From positions 186,001 to 250,000 of the forward strand of contig JAHEWK010000023.1 in the NCBI GenBank assembly GCA_020740775.1: DNA of 64,000 nt. The letters run 5' to 3'. Shown piece after piece: positions 21,295 to 32,538 of the stretch. How positions within the stretch are numbered: position 1 is the first letter of the stretch; each line of letters begins with the position of its first letter. The notes under the pieces were generated by a model. It was not told where the DNA came from, made no database searches, and was given only the letters and a program-made list of their open reading frames with translations. A program made the translations under genes and the position numbers. The stretch is from Ilyonectria destructans (taxonomy: Eukaryota; Ascomycota; Sordariomycetes; Hypocreales; Nectriaceae).

Positions 21295-23091
21295 TCACAC
21301 CCCCGTCCCTGGGCTCTGATTGGTTGCAAAGTTAGCTACCTTCTGATTGGCTAATAAAATGGCTTCTGATTGGGTCCGCTCTCCGTTTTTACTATGGACG
21401 TCCGTGAATCCGACACCGGCATCCTCCGCCAACTTAGGGCCTCCTCGGCCCCACGGAAAGAGGCAGGGGAAGGTCTTGGGAAAGAAATCGGGGTCGTTGC
21501 TGTCGACATACTCCTCCCCCCGCTGGTTGATAATAAAGGGTTCCGTAGTGCCGGCAAAGTATCCGATTCCACCCTCGCTCCGCCTGCGCTTCTTGCCCCG
21601 ATGGCGGCCATCCGTCTGATCCAGGCTGGCCTGGACCCACCGAAGCCGTTCTCTAGGGCCGTGGTCCGCCGTCTCGTCGAGCCCCAACATCCCTGTTGAA
21701 ACCATCTCGATTAGCTCTTCCTCTATATACCGATGATCCAGCTCCTCTCTCTGGAGATGGCGCCCCTGCAGGCCGCCTAGTCTCGCGTTGCTTTCGTTCT
21801 CTTGTCGCACAGCATCGTCTTCGTCTTCGCGGTCTTCCAGCATAGCTAGCACCTCTTCGGCCGTACGAATAGGCTGCTCTGCACGACCACGCTCAACGGC
21901 CGACACATAGTATCCAGTCCGGATTTGGTCCTCCGCGCTCAGCTCGTATGGGACCATGCTGTCGAATATAGCTTGCGGCACCTCGGTACCGGAACACCAG
22001 TCCCCCCAACTCCGGAGGTTCTCCTCACTGATACAAATATCTCGGAATAACGGATTATACTGCTTCAGCCAGGTAAGCGCGCCTTTCAGCCGCTGGGGAC
22101 GCACCGACATCATCCAGGCAATGTCGGTAGTCACCGGCTTCCGTGGTGCTACGAAGCACACGTGGATCCTCTCCAGCTCGTCCATCATGGGGTGCGGGAG
22201 CACTTTCGACACCAAGTTCTCCACGTCGTTGGGGAATACGGTAATGTGGCCCTTCTTGTGCTTACGATATCGGCCGTTGGTAGCCTTCTCGATGTCGATC
22301 TGGAACTTGGTGATCCAACCACAAGGTATGTACAAGCCAATGAGCCGTTCCTCCATTGGAGTCAAGTATCGCAGTGCCGCCGGATATCTATGGACGCATC
22401 CAAGGCCGAGATTGTTGACTTGGCAGGCACGCGGGAGCTTACCCGCCTCTAAGGCATGACTACAGTCTTGGCAGACAGGGAACCCGTCCGGCCCTTCACG
22501 GGGGAAGCATTGTCGGCATGCGAAATGTTCCCGATCCTGACGTGTGAGGCGCGTTTCCGCCTGCCGATACAACGGCTCGAACACCGTCCACGTCCAGTCG
22601 GAGACGTCGACGGATGCCTTCTGCTCATAGCAGACGACGCAGTGTGTCAGCTCCATGGTGTTTTCGTCATGCATCTTGTTGTAGAAGTCACAGACGGTCT
22701 CCAGCTCGAGCTCGCGCGGTCTCGGCTCACTCCATGTATGGCCCGCCGAATCTCTCACTCTCTGCTCCCAACGTTCATCCATCGCCTTCAGGACCTCGTG
22801 CAACGACTTCTTTCGCTCTTGGAATAGCGGAGAGGCTGGACTATTCACTATCGGAAAGATTGAGGGAGCTGCTGGCCGTGCTGGTTGGCCGACCCGCGCA
22901 TCTTTCTCGGTAGGGACTGGTCTCGTATGTTTCCTGCGGATGCGGTAAGCGGTCCCTGGTCTGGGACCGTGTCGCTTAAGACTCGGTGTCACAACGATAG
23001 GAGGACATTGAATTGGTGGTGTGGTCGGTGTCTTGGGAAGGAGTCGGGCCAGCGGCCGTCTCAGTGGGTAGATCCTCTGCTTTCTGTCCAT
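21295..23091 (-). pseudogene. Helitron Rep/helicase, N-terminal half only
   Basis: A 598-codon open frame with the N-terminal architecture of fungal Helitron proteins: zinc-binding cysteines around residues 150-228 (CVVCYE, CRQCFP, CQDCS), then a DUF6570-like region with LTPMEERLIGLYIPCGW and KGHITVFPNDVE, ending at the beginning of the helitron helicase-like domain (DPDFFPKTFPCLFPWGRGGP). Residues after about 565 no longer look homologous, and the Rep HUH nuclease and Pif1-type helicase are absent. The terminal segment is a CCAAT-rich stretch repeated in similar form at 24.71 kb. It is a truncated, non-autonomous copy despite its long clean frame. Confidence 0.75.
21311..21325 (+). repeat. 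15-bp direct repeat, left copy
   Basis: GGGCTCTGATTGGTT, repeated exactly at 24709-24723. The two copies bracket the Helitron N-terminal fragment and the MYND gene. The neighbouring sequence is also alike (TATGGACG near both). Confidence 0.6.
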
Positions 23092-23475
23092 GACGTTCGG
23101 CGTGATCTATGACAATCCAGCAGCGCCTTTGGTTAGCTGGAGTCCTCTAGTGTTGCCAGAATATCTCTTGTGCTTTCTTGCCAGAGTGCCATGGTACAGT
23201 CACGGTCTCCTCATCACCTATTCCCAAGCGGCCTACCAACACACAATAGCCCCCGGGAACTCCGTTGTGCCGATCTGTCACGCGCATCTACGGCAGCGGG
23301 CATGATATGTGACCGAGTGGCCCTGCCGGGGACCTCCCTGCTGATGGGGTGATAGGTCACTTGCCGTTGCCCTCGTCCAGCGTAAGGGTCCCACTTTGTT
23401 GGAAACTTTATGGGAAGTTCACAATTTCTTCGAAACAATCTGTGCGCGGCCCTGCGCTCGCTTTCTGAACTCATT

Positions 23476-24231
23476 TTACTTCATCTCGACTTCCAGCTCT
23501 TCCATTCCAGCTGCTCCCATCAATAAACGTCTCACGACCTCCTCTCGACTAATCTCCCTGAACCGCGGCGGCTCGCCAGGTCCCGCGACATTGAAGACGG
23601 CGCTGTAGGTCACTTTGGTGTCGGAGTCAGCGTCCGCCTCGTCCAGGGGGCGCCTTGCATCGAATGTCGACGTCGGCCACGGCGTACACTCTGCCTTGTG
23701 GTTTGGCCAGTCCTCCTCTTGGTGCTCTTGCCCACAATACCCCACGACGTGACAGACCCCGCATTCCCTCAGCCCCTCCCTTTTCTTGCATACTCTACAC
23801 GACATAAGCTCTGCGAAGAGTCCTGGGTCCGGGCCACGAAGGCCGCCATCTGGCGAGCGGTTCCGCGACATGACTTGCAGCATGCTCTGGCGTGTCCGCG
23901 TCCGACATTTCAGGTTCCCGCAGAACAGGTCCACGATCGCCACAACGTGAGGTTTCGGAGCATCAAGGAACGGCATCGGTGGTAGGTATTCGGTGGCCGT
24001 TGCTAGTAACCCACACGCGCAAGAGGCCGGACTGGCACGCCGGAGGCATGTCGCCTCGCTATGCTCCATAATGTTATTCATCGCCGCATTCCACGACGGT
24101 TTGTCCTCGGTTTTCTCCTTGTCTGAATGGTCTCCTGCCCTGACGATGCGAAGGGGGATATCGTAGGACTCATCGAACTTGACGCCTACACGATAACAGA
24201 GGAAATCGAACCGAACGGGTGTTGTTGTCAT
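23476..24231 (-). CDS. MYND zinc-finger protein
   Basis: Single-exon frame of 251 aa from the ATG at 24231 (MTTTPVRFDF; an upstream in-frame ATG at 24339 is less likely). The MYND domain is complete at about residues 145-182: CRVCKKREGLRECGVC, YCGQEHQEEDW and NHKAEC give the C-x2-C, C-x2-C, C-x3-(C/H), H-x3-C ligands. Upstream cysteines (CLRRASPASCACG, CGNLKCRTRT) may form a second metal site. MYND fingers bind proline-rich partner peptides. It ends 385 bp from the Helitron fragment on the same strand, between the direct repeats at 21311 and 24709, so it may be captured cargo. It has no stops or shifts. Confidence 0.75.
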   Translation of the reverse strand: MTTTPVRFDFLCYRVGVKFDESYDIPLRIVRAGDHSDKEKTEDKPSWNAAMNNIMEHSEATCLRRASPASCACGLLATATEYLPPMPFLDAPKPHVVAIVDLFCGNLKCRTRTRQSMLQVMSRNRSPDGGLRGPDPGLFAELMSCRVCKKREGLRECGVCHVVGYCGQEHQEEDWPNHKAECTPWPTSTFDARRPLDEADADSDTKVTYSAVFNVAGPGEPPRFREISREEVVRRLLMGAAGMEELEVEMK

Positions 24232-24708
24232 TTTGATGTTATAACTGTTCACAATCGGAGGTAGAATGTGAAAACATGTCTTGTGCCAAGATGACGTAGT
24301 GAGAAGTATTTGAGGAGACGAGGCGACGTCTCCCCCCATGATCCCTGCCCAAGGATCAGGTGATGAGAGTTAGCTTTGGTTGTGTTGCAACTTATCACAT
24401 TTTAGGCTTTCGCCCGAGCCTCTACATTGGAGGCCCGTGTCAAGTATTGATTGATCATAATGATGTGCTCAGGACCGGGTAGACATGTCTTGCATACAGG
24501 TAAAATTGCTGTGGCCTTGTTAGTGGATCGCACGGAGGAGAGCAAGTTGTAGACGCATGGCCATTCCCTCCGAGCACATGACCCTCTCTGCCTGTAGGCG
24601 TCCTGATGCAGAGCACTCCTTTTCCTATTCCTAACGGGAGGCCTTCCTAGCAAGCCGGCGTGGCGGCTGCTCCCCAGTTTGGTGCAGACAGGGATTAATA
24701 AGTTTCCC

Positions 24709-24723
24709 GGGCTCTGATTGGTT
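24709..24723 (+). repeat. 15-bp direct repeat, right copy
   Basis: Exact second copy of GGGCTCTGATTGGTT (see 21311-21325). Confidence 0.6.
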
Positions 24724-24890
24724 TAAATTTTGTATGGACGGCCACAAAACGTACCGCAACTGGACGACGGCTCATAAAGAGTGGGCCTAGCTTGCCAGCT
24801 AGCAGTCCCCCTGGCTTGTTTACTCGGAATTTCGCTTGGCATGGAAACTTCCTTCACGCAACGCATCTTCATGTCTTGCGTCATTGAGTA

Positions 24891-25334
24891 ATGCATCCGA
24901 AGTCTACTCCTCAAGGGCTTCAAGATGACTTAATGTCCATTGTCTGTGCCCGCTGTGGCGAGAAGAAACCGGCTGGTGGCTTCGTCAGCAAACGGAAATC
25001 TGCTGGGAACACCAAGAACTGCCTGGAATGTCGTAGTCGGTGCAATTCTCATGTCAGCTCTGTCTCCCCCCTCCGCAAGACATTCAACACTAACTAAGTG
25101 AAGCGTTCCAGATCCAAAGGCGCGACCCTGACATTAAGAAACCTCGCCGTCGGTCCTTCTTCAACTGAGAGTCCCGCTCCGAAGAGAACTGAAGAAGATG
25201 CTCGCCTATCGCCTCTTAACGACAGATTCGGAACCCAGCCTACGTCGCCAGAGAGGCTACGGCAATGTCATACAGCGAAGACGTTATCCGGGGCGTCGAT
25301 TAGCCAGCCGCGTGTAGTGTTGGGGACGCCAATT
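24891..25334 (+). pseudogene. Helitron A zinc-finger protein, broken
   Basis: Residues 19-47 hold CARCGEKKP...CLECRSRC, a C-x2-C...C-x2-C site like that at the start of the Helitron derivative at 53322. At 25095-25097 a TAA replaces the CAA present in that paralog, and the frame is later cut by the LTR insertion at 25335. Both lesions are absent from copy B. Confidence 0.65.
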
Positions 25335-25697
25335 TGTCACGGCCCATGCCGCGACCGAATGCGTGTCGCCACACGGCACGGATCAACGTATTCTGCTCAC
25401 TCGCTGCGAGTGAGCGGGACCCACTTTCTCACTCCGGGCAAGTGAGAATGTAACACTATCTCACGATGGGCATCGTGAGATGCTCCCCAGACCCTGCCTA
25501 TAAAAGACCACACAACATCCCTTAGACAGACACTCTCGCTACCTCAGCTTTCAATACAACTTGATTACTCAAGAATACTTCTTGATATTATCAGACGTGA
25601 TTCGCCACCCTACGCTCAGTACGTTACGCCCCGCCACAACTGCCAACATAAACCAACCTGGTTACGGTTTACTACGTTGGGAACCTTGACCGTCACA
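25335..25697 (+). repeat. Solo LTR (363 bp) with 5-bp TSD
   Basis: Begins TGTCACGGCCC and ends CCGTCACA, flanked by CAATT (25330-25334 and 25698-25702). The paralogous Helitron at 53759-53775 provides the empty site (GACGCCAATCCCACCAACC). The left half contains an inverted repeat around CACTCGCTGCGAGTG and TCTCACGATGGGCATCGTGAGA; a TATAAAAG box lies at about 25499. Same family as 12160-12567. Confidence 0.88.
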
Positions 25698-26075
25698 CAA
25701 TTCCACCAACCCAACAAAGCTCGCGGCTCTTCCGTACAATAGCTCCCTCATCTCCTGTGCAGCCGACACTACTAACCGCCTCACATTCTGATCCGTCTAC
25801 TATCCGAAGCAGCACGTCTCATATAGGTCACTCTGACTTGGCTCCTAGATTCCTCCAGTGTGGGAGAGACTCACAGGACGATTCCTCCATGGCCGGCGCA
25901 AGGGCCAAGCGGGCTCGCTATCCAGCGAGGCCATCGTTCACGACGCCGTGCAGGGGAGACTGTGTCACTGACTCCCTTAATATCTCAACTCGGCGCGTTT
26001 AAAGGTTCGGAGGGGGCCTGGGGCAGATATTCTTACTTAATGGTCGCAGTACTTCGGGCTAACCACATAATGTAG

Positions 26076-27266
26076 ATGCCAGCCAAGATCGACCGCGAGA
26101 AGAAACTTAAAGATATCAAGTATCTGATCATTGACGAGAAGAGTATGCTGGGACTGCGTCAGCTAACTTAGATCGATGACTGTCTCCGAGAGGCGTTCCC
26201 GAATAAGAACGAAGAGTTCTTTAGCGGCCTGAACATCCTGTTGGTTGGTGACTTCTTTCAGCTTCCCCCTGTACTGCAGAAGCCGCTTTATTATGGTAAA
26301 GAGGTTCAGGGAGTAGAGATCAAGGGCAGAAATGCATATAGGCGATTCGATAAATCGGTCTTCTTGAAAGTTGTCCAGCGGCAGCGTGGCGACGATCAGG
26401 AGGCATTCCGCCTGGCTCTCGGGGAAGTGCGGCTGCTTCAACTATCTGTAGAGTCCAGGAAGCTCCTTTCCAGCCGCATACAGACAAAACTAGACGATCA
26501 AGAGGTCGCAAGGTTTGTCAACGCCTTACGAGTATACGCCACTAAAGATAGGGTGAACGAATATAACCACTATCACCTCGACCGCCTCAGCCGGCCAGTC
26601 ATCCAGGTCATGGCTAAGAACGTCGGCCCCAGCGCGGCTGCTGCGCCTAATGATAAGGCAGGCAACCTTACGAAGCAGATCCCCATATGCATTGGCTCCC
26701 GTCTGATGCTGACATCCAACCTTTGGCAGCTAGTTGGCCTCTATAACGGCGCTTGCGGCACAGTTTGCAATATCGGCTGGGCACCTGGTGCCGACCCCAT
26801 CCAAGACCCTCCCTATGTTATTATGATGGAGTTTGATAAATATAGCAGACCGGTATTCCTGACTACTGCTGATGGCAGGAAGATTGTGCCGATTCTCCCA
26901 GTGGAGAGGGACTTCCTAATCGGAGCCACTCTCTGCGCTAGCACCCAGTTTCCCCTGATCATATGCTACGCAATTACCGTGCACAAGTCACAAAGCATCA
27001 CCGAAGATATGATAGTTACAGATCTGTCCTGCCGGGACTTTCAGACTGGTTTAAGCTATATGGCTGTCTCTTGCGTGAAAACGCTCGAGGGTCTGATGTT
27101 GGATGCACCATTTGATCGTAATTACCTGGTCTACGGGTCTCCCCCGGATGGCATGAAGATGAAGATGAGGGATCAGGAGCTTAGGAAACAACAGGTGCTC
27201 ACACGGAATCCGTATATGTCACATAATACCAAGAATGGCCATGGCAATGGATCAGTACGTAGATAA
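26076..27266 (+). pseudogene. Helitron A Pif1-type helicase C-terminal part
   Basis: Frame from ATG 26076 with one stop (TAG 26169-26171). Before the stop is the Walker B-like KYLIIDEKSMLG; after it come VGDFFQLPPV, KSVFLKVVQRQR and the C-terminal motifs GSRLMLTSNLW, GACGTV, FPLIICYAITVHKSQ and GLSYMAVSCV of Pif1/Helitron helicases. Walker A and all upstream domains are absent. It is 95% or so identical by eye to the fragment at 54274-54987, including its downstream hairpin. Confidence 0.75.
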
Positions 27267-27378
27267 TGCAGTAAGTAGTAATAGCTTCCCGGCCCGCGGA
27301 CACACAGCCTTCGGCTGAGGCTACCCCATGCAACCCCATCGCCGCTCCAATGTGCATGGGGTGACGTAGTATTTTATG

Positions 27379-27678
27379 TTATCCAGTCTGGTTTGCATCA
27401 AGTCTCCTCGTATCTATGGCGAACTTAATCGCCACCCGCACCGCCTGTAGGTCAGGTGCCCATTTTGGGCCATCCGTTGCCGCCTTTCCTCCCAAAAAGA
27501 ATGAGAGGTTTCCCATCTTTGCCTGTCCGACCCTTCGCATGCCTCCCCGCGCGCATCCCACTGCGTACACCGGAACAGAAAGTGTTCTATCGTTTCTGCT
27601 GCTTGTCCACAGTCGCACATGTCCGATTCTGCTGCTCCAATCCTGTGCAGGTAGCTGTTGATCCTAGCCATCCCCGTG
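27379..27678 (-). pseudogene. LINE C-terminal fragment, part 1 (3' side)
   Basis: Encodes LRTGMARINSYLHRIGAAES and CDCGQAAETIEHFLFRC, the cysteine/histidine knuckle at the end of fungal Tad-like LINE reverse transcriptases, then SFFLGGKAA. It joins exactly to 31464-31650 once the hAT at 27687-31455 and one target duplication are removed. The LINE is 5'-truncated and directly follows the Helitron A end. Confidence 0.7.
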
Positions 27679-27821
27679 CGCAGCTGCAGACTTCTCAACA
27701 AGCAGTACTGATTGATAAGGCCTATACTGATACTGATTGATTGATTACTATGTTTACTGATACTGATTGATTAGCTTATCAGTAAGTGGCAAGACATGCT
27801 GCTGTTGCAACGATCTTCAGC

Positions 27822-30074
27822 CTAATTGTCATCATTTGGTAGTACGTGCACCTTCCGAATGAGGTCATTCTTGTTCCAGTTCCCAATACACTCTGTCATC
27901 TCAATGTTCTCCGCCCCGAGGCGTGCACGGTCATACGAAACAGTACGCCGAGCCCCTGAAAAGACACGTTCCGCCTTATCCGACATAGGCGGAATCGAAA
28001 GTACGTTAATAGCCATCTTATGTAGCCGGGGGTATTCGATCCGTTGCTCTTCTCTGCTCCACCAGGCAAGCGGAGTAACTGCGATCTTGCATGGAGAACC
28101 ATTAATAAACTTCTCCAGCTCATCCTCGTCGTCATATGCCTCCGTCACATCGAGCGACTGCGCCAGTTTATCGTACGCTGTCATCTGGATCTCCGAAGCC
28201 TCCTCCGGAGAAGTGGTAACAGGGAGATCTTTCTACTGACTCCAGATCTGCCTAGCCTTATTGATTGCACTGTCATGCCAATCAACGTGCCAGTTCTGGC
28301 GGAGGTACTTCAATCGCTTTGATGGGTGGAGAAGCAATGCCGCGGAATATACAGGCGTCTCATCGGTCTTAAAGTAGTACTTATCGAGCACAAACCAGCC
28401 CATGTGGATAGAGTGGATAAGGCGTTGATGATCGGCGTACGTCTTCTATAAATAGTTAGTACCATAAGGCTAAATAAGGTCGCAACTAGTATATACCTTA
28501 GCATCTTCGAAATGCTTGAGCAGGATATCCATGTGGTAAAGTAGCTGATCTAACGACGACCACTTCTTCTGCTGAGCCTGCGTAGCCTGCCAGAACGGTT
28601 GGAGGAAGTCCGCCGTCAATCTGAGGACATCCCAGTCATCCTGTGTGAGACTATCGTCGCCCAAGGCTTTATGATGATCTTGTTGAAAGACCATAAGTTT
28701 GTCTTTCTTCTCGAGTGCAGTACGAAGCAACATGTACCATGAATTCCACCTGGTTGCATTGTCAATGCCGAGTACACGGCCTGCCAGGCGCTCCCAAGCA
28801 TCGCTGTGTATTGTAGAACTCCGTATAAACACGGCGATATTGTGTAGTTTGCCAAGGGGGCCCATCGAGCGCCATCCGGATCCATCCTCCGGCACATTTC
28901 GCTGCTTGCCCTTGCTACTCTTCTGCTGCAATTTCGCCTGTAGAGACTCAACAACTGTGGTATTTACGTTGCTATCTGCCTCTTCAATGGCAGCATTGAG
29001 TGCCTCTTTGCTGGAGGCGAAGAGAAACGCCTGGAGGCACAGATTGATAATATGGCCTCCACATCGAACGCGGCGATCAATGGGGTCGAATCCAATGCCA
29101 TATTTGTTCGCCAATGCCGTTGACAAAGCTCGCATGCAAGTGTCATTGGAGCTAGCGTTATCTGACGTAAAGTAGCCAATGTTGCCTGCGATATTGAAAT
29201 ACCGTATGGTGTCCAGCAAGTGCCGTGACATTGTCTCTCCGGAGTGACTGTGCTGTACGTTCGGTAGACCTAATAAGGCCTCACGGAGTTCATAATGCTC
29301 ATCAACCCATTGCCCACATATTCCGAGAAATCCCTTGCGATGCGGTGATGACCATAGATCGATGCTGAAGTGGACTTGTGACTTTGCCGCCTGTAATTGA
29401 GCTTTGATGTTCTCGCGATGTATGACGTATGACAGCTCAATATGAGCCACTACTGTATTGCCTGACTGAATAAGGAACTCTTCAGCTCTTGGGTTAACTG
29501 CGCAGAGAAGTGCTTGGTATTCCGGCCAAGAGACACAGCTGAATGGGAGCCGCCGGCTTGTGATAAGTTGGATCTGAGCCTCGTAGAATGCGTCAAGTTG
29601 GATCGCATTCCGTAGTATCGATTGTTCGTCACGGGATACTAGGTTTCGGTTCTTCTCTTCGACACGTGTAAATGCTACTTCAAGAGACTGTTGAAGTGCC
29701 TTCTTGGCTGGCCTTTCTTCATCGTCAATGATAATACAGTGGCCACTTCGCATATGCCGTTTGGCGCTTGTAGTGGAGACTGTACGCCATGGCGGATTGT
29801 GACAGTGTTGACAATACCAGAGTCTCTGGTTATTCTGGTGTGTCTCTTCGTCTCCTTGGGGCACGCGGAAGTGCTTCCAGGTTTCTGGCGCGCGGAGTTT
29901 ACGTTTCTTCGACTGAGATTGAGGCTTAGACACGGAAGAAGCGGAGGAGGACGTGGAGAAAAATGATTGCTGTGAATGAGGCCGCACGGCTGCGGAGATG
30001 CTTGATTCTGGAGCTGGCGAGCTTAATTCTTCGTATTCAACGTCCCCTACAAATAGAGACGACCCGGTAGGCAT
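27822..30074 (-). pseudogene. hAT element 2 transposase, one nonsense codon
   Basis: Exons 28497-30074 and 27822-28445 (intron GTATAT...TATAG with ACTAAC branch point), 733 codons. BED finger: YCQHCHNPPW...HMRSGH at about residues 85-115. Core: HFSIDLWSSPHRKGFLGICG, YFTSDNASSNDT, GGHIINLCLQAFLF, LGKLHNIAVF and IDNATRWNSWY. C-terminus: YPRLHKMAINVLSIPPMSDK, AERVFSGARRTVSYDR. One in-frame TAG at 28233-28235 separates IWSQ from KDLP; a CAG or TGG to TAG change would explain it. No other lesion was seen, so inactivation is recent, or the element is mobilised by relatives. Confidence 0.85.
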
Positions 30075-31435
30075 ATTGACGCTTGGTGTTTATTCATGCG
30101 TTACAAGTGCAAGCTATTGAAGTCCTTCAAGTTGTGTGCAAAGAGACAATCTATTTCAATCAGCACACCACCACCGCGTCCATGACTTGGACCCCGCCTT
30201 CAACGTCACCGTTTGGCCCTCCTAAAGGCCCGCTGGCCAATGATCGGGCGCTGAAGGGCATCATCTCCTTGAGTCAAACTCGAAAAACCTTCGTCTCGCA
30301 GCTGCCCTGTCCCACCCGCGTCAGCTTCGCGTTCTTCTCGCGCCATTCTGGCGTTTGATTAGAATTGATATTGAGCTCGTTACTGAGCTTGCGTACGTAC
30401 TCGTAAGGGTGAATGGTGGGCCATGGACGTTGAGCCTCCACGTCAAGGTCTGCAGGGGACCTGCAAAGTCGCTAGTACATCCGTCCAGGCGTGTATTTTG
30501 GTTTGGGCGCAGGTCCCTGATACCGACCGCTTGGACTCTTTGTCTTCGTCTTCGTCAATAAATAAAGCGATATGAATTGGGATGGTGAGAGTAGAGAAAA
30601 TACTTGAGAGACAAACAGCTTTCAAGCGAACTGGACTTGACTTAACCTGTGCTTTGGGTCGGGACATATCTGATGGTGACAACGGGGTCAGTATGCTGCG
30701 TCATACCCATGGCTTTCTCGACTACAAAACGACAACTTGGAAATATATCTTTAACCATGATGGGAATTGATACCAGACGGAAGGTCTCAGCAAGAGAAAT
30801 TCCGTGACTATACTTTAACTTGTACGAATGTGATTCTCAGGAAGAGACCAGTGTGTTTATTGGCATCTCGATTGTTTTGCTCGAGAGTATGTTACGTGAG
30901 CCAGCTTACCCTATATGCGCCAGATAGGGGCTACCGCGCATCCCGCGTATTTATAATGGTGGAGTGGGTATCTCTTAACTCAATGGCCTTGGGTTTCACC
31001 ACCCAGATAATATGCACTTCGCCGTCTCTCACGTTACAAATACTCTTCTTGGAAACCAGCCAGATAGTCCATTCAAAGTTATAAAATTAGGCTGCCGTTG
31101 AACATAGAGAAAGAATGCAATTCTGGACTTTTGTCAGGACGATGGTTTCGGTTGTAAGATACCTCGTTTACCATAGATGAACACAGTGCTACGGCAGTAC
31201 CCGCTAACATATCTTAGCAGAACATTGGAAGATTCACTAATTGCACACCACGCGTCGGAGCGTCGAGTGCGTAGTACTTGAATTCGGACTCTGCAGCAGG
31301 CAGCCAGGCCACATAATTTGGAAGCCAGATATAACCTGGTCACGTGCGTTACTGATTACTGATTGATTGATTAGGAGCTTACTGATACTGATATCATATC
31401 AGTATCAATCAGTAATCAGTACTGCTTGATAACTG
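30075..31435. other. hAT element 2 5' non-coding region
   Basis: About 1.36 kb between the transposase start and the right terminus. No gene is recognised here; the last 100 bp are subterminal ACTGATTGATTAGG repeats. Confidence 0.5.
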
Positions 31436-31463
31436 ACTGCTTGTTGAGAAGTCTGCGCAGCTG

Positions 31464-31650
31464 TGAGAGCATGTCTGATTCGCGTCTTTTCAGTCCATCG
31501 TAAAGGGAGCGTGTGTGTGCCTGGTAATGCTTTATCAATTCGCTTCGAATAGTTTATGGCCCTATCGGGCAGAGTCTTCCGCTGTTGCTGCTGTGCGATC
31601 GCCAGTCTCATCCGCGTGGAACGAGCTTGATATGCTGCTTTCAAGTATTG
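31464..31650 (-). pseudogene. LINE C-terminal fragment, part 2 (5' side)
   Basis: Encodes AYQARSTRMRLAIAQQQQRK and SKRIDKALPGTHT, matching AYQARS-type residues of the LINE at 57905 (SYQARSTTLRLSLLQQRQ, SKRIDKALPGKHT). The frame resumes across the hAT insertion as SQL + RTGMARIN. The LINE sequence fades out at about 31650. Confidence 0.65.
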
Positions 31651-32501
31651 ATTTGTATTTTCAGAGAAAATAACCAGTAGAGGCGCAGCGCGTCCACCAA
31701 CATAGACTCTCTACCTTGCATCCCCTTGGATCCTATCCTTGCGCGGGGCGCTGCCGGTTCGCAAGTCAAGACCAGTTTGCTCCTTAAGCCCACCTCCACA
31801 GCCAACCCAAAGCCCCATCCTTGATGGCCATCTTCAGGATCCTGTCCTCTCGGTAGACCGACACGCGCGTCCGTCCTCTCGGGCCATATAGAAAGTGTCG
31901 TAACTGCAGTCCGCCCACCCAGCCTTCCGTCGCTTCCATTATATGCCGCGCCCCGCAGATTGTCAGTTCTGTTTCGCGCTACCTCGCAAGATCTCTCTTG
32001 CAAGGCCGACCGTGTCTCGCAGGAGTTTGTCCACTTGCATCCTCTCTGTACCCAGAACAGCCGAGCAACGCAGTGTCGCCCCTCCTACTAACCAAGGTGC
32101 CTTGTCGTCCTCTGTGCGGGTTCAAGAGTGCCGTTCCTTCTCGTTCGTTTTCGCCGTGACTATTCACGCTTCCTGTCGCTTATCCGGCGCGTCTTGGTGT
32201 CCTTACAACAGAGCAGCCCAGAAGCACCCCAAGGGTGTCCTCTTCCACGACCCATATGTTCATCGTTTGTAGGCTCGATTTCGCGGTCGCGTTTCGGGTG
32301 GCTTTTAAAGTGTTCCCTTGTTGCTTGTGGGGGGTGGGGCTCGTGAGCCCTATCGCGCAAACACCACCCAAACCAGCGGACAAGTGCTGGTTGGTGATGA
32401 CTCTTCTTAGCTCTGCGAATGCCTCGGAGGCAAAAGGCATTCCCAGGTTCCCAGCCGGCACCGCGAGGAGGTGAGAGTCGTCGCCGGCCACGTTACTCCA
32501 A
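31651..32501. other. Intergenic, nothing recognised
   Basis: Overlapping frames on both strands between the LINE fragment and IE-2. None has recognisable domains. Confidence 0.4.
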
Positions 32502-32538
32502 TGTACGGTTGACTGTAGGGCTCACTGTCTCAAAACCC
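32502..32538 (+). repeat. IE-2 left terminal inverted repeat
   Basis: 37 bp, identical to the inverted copy at 37529-37565. Aligns without gaps to the IE-1 terminus. Confidence 0.92.

Larger units (their letters stand above)
24891..27377 (+). mobile_element. Helitron derivative A (internally deleted, with solo LTR)
   Basis: It combines a short N-terminal zinc-finger gene with the C-terminal part of a Pif1-type helicase. The 3' end (27290-27377) contains the hairpin AGCCTTCGGCT and a second near-perfect hairpin CCCCATGCA...TGCATGGGG followed by TGACGTAGTATTTTAT. The same end occurs at 55100. Rep and most of the helicase are missing. A solo LTR interrupts it at 25335. The 5' limit was not identified. 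Confidence 0.75.
27687..31455. mobile_element. hAT element 2 with exact 8-bp TSD
   Basis: 3,769 bp. Terminal inverted repeats CAGACTTCTCAACAAGCAGT (27687-27706) and its complement (31436-31455). The 8-bp duplication CGCAGCTG flanks both ends (27679-27686 and 31456-31463) and lies within LINE coding sequence. Subterminal parts are full of ACTGATTGATTA-type repeats. Contains one transposase gene with a single stop. Confidence 0.92.

Noticed and set aside
25337..25445. CRISPR-like or attachment-site reading of the inverted repeats CACTCGCTGCGAGTG
   Set aside because: They lie inside an LTR U3 region, the organism is a fungus, and no spacer structure is present.
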